9,201 nucleotides of DNA from positions 1-9,201 of the forward strand of contig NZ_BAAACW010000091.1 in NCBI RefSeq assembly GCF_039521845.1, given 5' to 3'. Below the pieces are notes generated by a model. The model saw only the letters and a list, made by a program, of their open reading frames with translations. It ran no database searches and had not been told where the DNA came from. A program made the translations under genes and the position numbers. This stretch comes from Alkalibacterium iburiense (lineage in GTDB: Bacteria; Bacillota; Bacilli; Lactobacillales; Carnobacteriaceae_A). Below are positions 6,789 through 9,201 of the stretch, in pieces (the stretch's first letter is position 1; each line of letters starts with the position of its first letter).

Positions 6789-6808
6789 CTTTTAACACAT
6801 GTTAAAAG
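6789..6808. promoter_or_regulatory. Second inverted repeat in the eno leader
   Basis: CTTTTAACA (6789-6797) and TGTTAAAAG (6800-6808) are perfect 9-base arms around CA. The stem is AT-rich and ends eight bases before the AAAGGAG of eno. It could fold in the mRNA leader or, as DNA, be a protein-binding dyad. No convincing separate eno promoter was found in 6736-6833. Confidence 0.35.
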
Positions 6809-6833
6809 AAAAATTAAAGGAGAGTATGACATA

Positions 6834-8129
6834 ATGCCATTTATTACAGATGTACTTGCACGTGAAGTCTTAGACTCACGCGGTAACCCAACGATTGAGG
6901 TAGACGTATATACAGAAACGGGTGCTTTTGGCCGTGGAATGGTTCCTTCTGGAGCTTCTACAGGTGAACACGAAGCCGTTGAATTACGTGACGGAGACAA
7001 AGACCGTTATTTAGGTAAAGGTGTTACTAAAGCTGTTGAAAATGTAAACAACACTATCGCTGAAGCGATTATCGGTTTAGATGTTCGTGACCAAATGGGT
7101 ATCGACAATCTATTAATCGAATTAGACGGGACGCCAAACAAAGGAAAATTAGGAGCGAACGCTATTTTAGGTGTATCAATCGCCGTAGCACGTGCCGCTG
7201 CTGACTACCTTGACTTACCACTTTACAGATATTTAGGTGGAACAAACACGAAAGTATTACCAACACCAATGATGAATATTGTTAACGGTGGATCACACTC
7301 AGATGCGCCTATCGCATTCCAAGAGTTCATGATCTTACCTACAGGAGCTCCTACATTTAAAGAAGCTCTACGTTGGGGAACTGAAATCTTCCACGCTTTA
7401 AAATCTATCCTTTCAGAACGCGGATTAGAAACATCTGTTGGAGACGAAGGTGGATTTGCACCTAAGTTCGACGGAACTGAAGACGGTGTTGAAACCATTC
7501 TTGAAGCAATCAAAAAAGCTGGATACGAGCCAGGAAAAGATGTTTTCCTAGGATTCGACTGTGCAGCTGCTGAGTTCTACGAAGACGGCGTGTATAACTA
7601 CGCTAAATTCGAAGGCGAAAACGGTGCAAAACGTAACGCTGAACAACAAGTTGATTACCTTGAAGAATTAGTTAACAAATACCCAATCATCTCAATCGAA
7701 GATGGTATGGACGAAAACGACTGGGATGGATGGAAACTATTAACTGAACGCTTAGGCGACAAAGTTCAATTAGTTGGTGACGACTTATTCGTTACAAACA
7801 CTGAAATCCTTAAACGTGGTATCGACAACGATACAGCGAACTCTATCTTAATCAAAGTAAACCAAATCGGTACGTTGACAGAAACATTCAACGCTATCGA
7901 AATGGCTAAAAAAGCGGGTTACACTGCAGTAGTATCTCACCGTTCAGGTGAAACAGAAGATTCAACTATTTCTGACATCGCTGTTGCATTGAACGCTGGT
8001 CAAATTAAAACAGGTTCATTAAGCCGTACTGACCGTATTGCTAAATACAACCAGTTACTAAGAATTGAAGACCAATTAGGTGAATTAGCGGTTTACGAAG
8101 GTAAAGACGCTTTATACAACTTAAAATAA
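6834..8129 (+). CDS. eno: Enolase (phosphopyruvate hydratase)
   Basis: Enolase dehydrates 2-phosphoglycerate to phosphoenolpyruvate with magnesium. It is cytoplasmic, octameric in many Gram-positives, and often also found in RNA-degradation complexes or on the cell surface. The 431-residue length is standard. Catalytic E205 lies in GDEGGF and K341 in ILIKVNQIGT, the enolase signature. The metal ligands are D242, E289 and D316. The mobile loops carry S42 and H155 (GGSHSDAP), and H369-RSGET and K392 are present. The start is the ATG 11 bases after AAAGGAG (6816-6822). A nearer ATG at 6826 is only three bases from that site and hits a stop after two codons. It is the last gene of the cluster and is followed by a strong terminator. 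Codon bias is as strong as in gapA. Confidence 0.97.
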   Translation: MPFITDVLAREVLDSRGNPTIEVDVYTETGAFGRGMVPSGASTGEHEAVELRDGDKDRYLGKGVTKAVENVNNTIAEAIIGLDVRDQMGIDNLLIELDGTPNKGKLGANAILGVSIAVARAAADYLDLPLYRYLGGTNTKVLPTPMMNIVNGGSHSDAPIAFQEFMILPTGAPTFKEALRWGTEIFHALKSILSERGLETSVGDEGGFAPKFDGTEDGVETILEAIKKAGYEPGKDVFLGFDCAAAEFYEDGVYNYAKFEGENGAKRNAEQQVDYLEELVNKYPIISIEDGMDENDWDGWKLLTERLGDKVQLVGDDLFVTNTEILKRGIDNDTANSILIKVNQIGTLTETFNAIEMAKKAGYTAVVSHRSGETEDSTISDIAVALNAGQIKTGSLSRTDRIAKYNQLLRIEDQLGELAVYEGKDALYNLK

Positions 8130-8142
8130 GTCGACTAAAATG

Positions 8143-8184
8143 AAAACTTGCGCCGCACATCCCAGTGCTGGCGCAAGTTTTTTT
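8143..8184 (+). terminator. Rho-independent terminator of eno and the glycolytic cluster
   Basis: ACTTGCGCC (8146-8154) pairs perfectly with GGCGCAAGT (8170-8178). The stem extends inward through GCAC/GTGC with one bulged T and outward through AAA/TTT. Seven T run from 8178 to 8184. It begins 13 bp after the eno stop. This is the strongest terminator in the window. Confidence 0.93.
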
Positions 8185-8225
8185 ACTTTCTAGAAAAGAA
8201 GAAAGTATGACCGTTAATACTTCAG

Positions 8226-8432
8226 ATTAATGAGCTTAAAATCAATTTGCGTCTCATTAATTTATGATTAATATATATATATTGGGACGCAAAACCGATT
8301 TGCGTCTCATTAATCTAAGATTTATAAATTTATTGAGCCTCAAACCCGATTTGCGTCCCATTAATCTATAATTTATACATTTATTGAGCATCAAAATCGA
8401 TAAAAGACTCATTTATTAAATGTGTGCAATTT
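8226..8432. repeat. Tandem array of about four ~51-bp palindromic units
   Basis: Units start at 8226 (55 bp), 8281 (51 bp), 8332 (51 bp) and 8383 (50 bp, most diverged); a fragment may begin at 8433. Each opens with ATT, and the first three share the core ATTTGCGTCNCATTAAT at 8245, 8298 and 8349. Each unit is a decayed palindrome followed by an AT-rich spacer. The second unit pairs GACGCAAA (8286-8293) with TTTGCGTC (8299-8306); the first keeps perfect outer arms ATTAATGAG and CTCATTAAT. An (AT)n run lies at 8270-8282. The array sits in the gene-free interval between convergent genes. Together with 8185-8225 and 8433-8500 it contains no supportable coding region. Confidence 0.8.
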
Positions 8433-8463
8433 ATTGGCTTATCATTTATTAAAATTAACCTCC

Positions 8464-8484
8464 TGCGCCGCACATCCCAATGCT
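8464..8484 (+). repeat. Near-copy of the eno terminator arm and loop
   Basis: This 21-bp stretch matches 8149-8169, the left arm, loop and inner right arm of the eno terminator, at 20 of 21 positions. The closing right arm and T-tract are absent, so it cannot act as a terminator. The two copies flank the palindromic array in the same orientation, 315 bp apart. It may be a duplicated fragment or one member of a dispersed repeat. Confidence 0.7.
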
Positions 8485-8504
8485 CTGATTGGTAATAATA
8501 GAAA

Positions 8505-8536
8505 AGATAGAGACGGAAATCTAATCGTCTCTATCT
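8505..8536 (-). terminator. Terminator of the minus-strand small gene
   Basis: AGATAGAGACG (8505-8515) pairs perfectly with CGTCTCTATCT (8526-8536) around a 10-nt loop. On the minus strand the stem is followed by TTTTCTATTATT and begins 11 bp after the stop of the 67-residue gene. It would end the minus-strand transcript; it has only a weak T-tract in the + direction. Confidence 0.7.
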
Positions 8537-8547
8537 ATTTCAATATA

Positions 8548-8751
8548 CTATTCATTATCATCCAGTCGACCGTAAGCTTCGTCCCCTTTTGCATCGAGGT
8601 TCCGGTTAGCAATCTCTTTTAACTGCTCTCTTTCCCGTTCACTGATGTCCCCATTTTCTCTGGAGCGTTCAATTTGCTGAATGAGATTTTTGACTTCTTC
8701 TGGACTCGCACCGACTAATCGTTCTTTAAATACTTCAAACGCTTGGCTCAT
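8548..8751 (-). CDS. Hypothetical small acidic helical protein (67 aa)
   Basis: I do not recognise this 67-residue protein. It has no signal peptide, membrane segment or cysteine. Residues 1-13 and about 17-31 (PEEVKNLIQQIERSR) look helical. A turn at NGDIS (33-37) leads into a second helix, EREREQLKEIANRNLD, and the tail (GDEAYGRLDDNE) is acidic. The helix-NGDIS-helix pattern recalls short C-terminal oligomerisation motifs of the SHOCT type, but the match is only impressionistic. The start is well supported by AGGAGG eight bases before the ATG, and a terminator lies just past the stop, so it is very likely a real gene. It follows the DUF421 remnant by 93 bp on the same strand and converges on eno. 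No clear promoter of its own was found. Confidence 0.75.
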   Translation of the reverse strand: MSQAFEVFKERLVGASPEEVKNLIQQIERSRENGDISEREREQLKEIANRNLDAKGDEAYGRLDDNE

Positions 8752-8844
8752 AATAAAGACCTCCTGTATTATTTCTTACAACTTAACCGTAAAATAAAAG
8801 GAATCATAATTCAACTAATAGATATTAAAGGAATGACACACACC

Positions 8845-9201
8845 TTATTCTTGCTCTTTGATATCCAAATTAGACAAGCTGGACTGTTTACCCGTATTAT
8901 TAATCGGACTATCGATAATGGAAAGAGTCCCGTCTGTTTCTAAAACAATGACGGCTACATCGTCTAAAGAACCAATGCCTTCTTCACGGACTGCCTGCAT
9001 AATTTCAGCATAAGACATTCTTTCTTTCTTCAGTTGAAGCTCATCGAACTGGCCATCATAATACAGCATTTTAGGTTGAGACTTTATGAGGGAAAGAAAG
9101 GTCTTTGAGCGGACAGAAAGCCAATTGACACGGGACTGGGAAATAACTAGTCCAAAATAAATAAATCGCAATGAAATCAGTCATTTTTCCGACGATTTCA
9201 T
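8845..9201 (-). pseudogene. DUF421 (YetF-like) membrane protein, C-terminal part, apparently interrupted
   Basis: The open part (8845-9180) encodes the C-terminal cytosolic region of DUF421 proteins. A hydrophobic stretch (LRFIYFGLVI) leads into VNWLSVRSKTFLSLIKSQPKML, then YYDGQ, the family block LKKERMSYAEIMQAVREEGI and the closing DDVAVIVLETDGTLSII, plus a polar tail. Intact members have two or three membrane helices before this region. Here the same frame meets TGA at 9181-9183, six codons from the window edge. No ATG start with a ribosome site precedes the conserved part; the first possible start is TTG at 9171, without a ribosome site. The adjacent frame stays open to the edge, so a frameshift or a nonsense change is likely; sequencing error is possible. 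The function of this family is poorly defined. Family call strong; broken state moderate. Confidence 0.6.

Noticed and set aside
8226..8432. CRISPR array
   Set aside because: The repeats are contiguous, degenerate and palindromic across the whole unit, with AT-rich similar spacers and no unique spacer sequences. No cas gene is present.
8422..8622. Possible + strand 66-residue protein
   Set aside because: It runs through the terminator hairpin and overlaps the better supported minus-strand gene. It lacks a ribosome site and its composition is that of non-coding AT-rich DNA.
8766..8844. Separate minus-strand promoter for the 67-residue gene
   Set aside because: TTGAAT is followed after 17 bases only by TACGGT, and a TATGAT box lacks a -35 partner, so neither is convincing.
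8743..8943. Possible + strand 66-residue protein
   Set aside because: It lies antisense to the start of the 67-residue gene and the end of the DUF421 gene, with no ribosome site or recognisable motif.

Overview
The window is a low-GC Gram-positive (Firmicutes) chromosome segment. Its core is a complete lower-glycolysis cluster in the order cggR-gapA-pgk-tpi-gpmI-eno, all on the + strand, the same order as in Bacillus subtilis. Protein details (for example the GapA C-terminal half and the compact TIM) look closer to Lactobacillales, possibly a Carnobacteriaceae relative, but this lineage call is inference from memory of the families and not a database result.

Layout. Positions 1-173 hold two terminator-like hairpins from something upstream, then a promoter. 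At 174-731 is a cytoplasmic thioredoxin-fold protein of the DsbA type with a CPHC motif. A second promoter (about 769-797) precedes cggR (860-1894), the fructose-1,6-bisphosphate-sensing repressor. gapA (1932-2924), pgk (3130-4317), tpi (4447-5202), gpmI (5203-6735) and eno (6834-8129) follow. Together they convert triose phosphates to phosphoenolpyruvate: Tpi interconverts DHAP and G3P, GapA makes 1,3-bisphosphoglycerate and NADH, Pgk makes ATP and 3-PG, GpmI makes 2-PG, and Eno makes PEP. Four of the five junctions inside the cluster carry strong RNA hairpins without a proper U-tract, or with only a poor one. This suggests segmental mRNA processing or partial termination. Only tpi and gpmI abut directly (TAA then ATG) and look translationally coupled. 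A strong terminator follows eno.

Downstream of eno, about 370 bp contain no gene. They hold a roughly 51-bp tandem array of degenerate palindromes (8226-8432) and a 21-bp near-copy of one arm and loop of the eno terminator (8464-8484). This array separates eno from a convergent minus-strand pair: a 67-residue acidic helical protein of unknown function (8548-8751), with its own terminator, and the C-terminal part of a DUF421 (YetF-like) membrane protein (from 8845). The reading frame of the latter is interrupted near the window edge.

No phage, IS element, CRISPR, tRNA or rRNA is visible. The glycolytic genes are ordinary. The intergenic elements hold the unusual content: the palindromic tandem array, the long leader structure before pgk, the hairpin across the cggR stop codon, and a CggR-like half operator on the far side of the cggR promoter.
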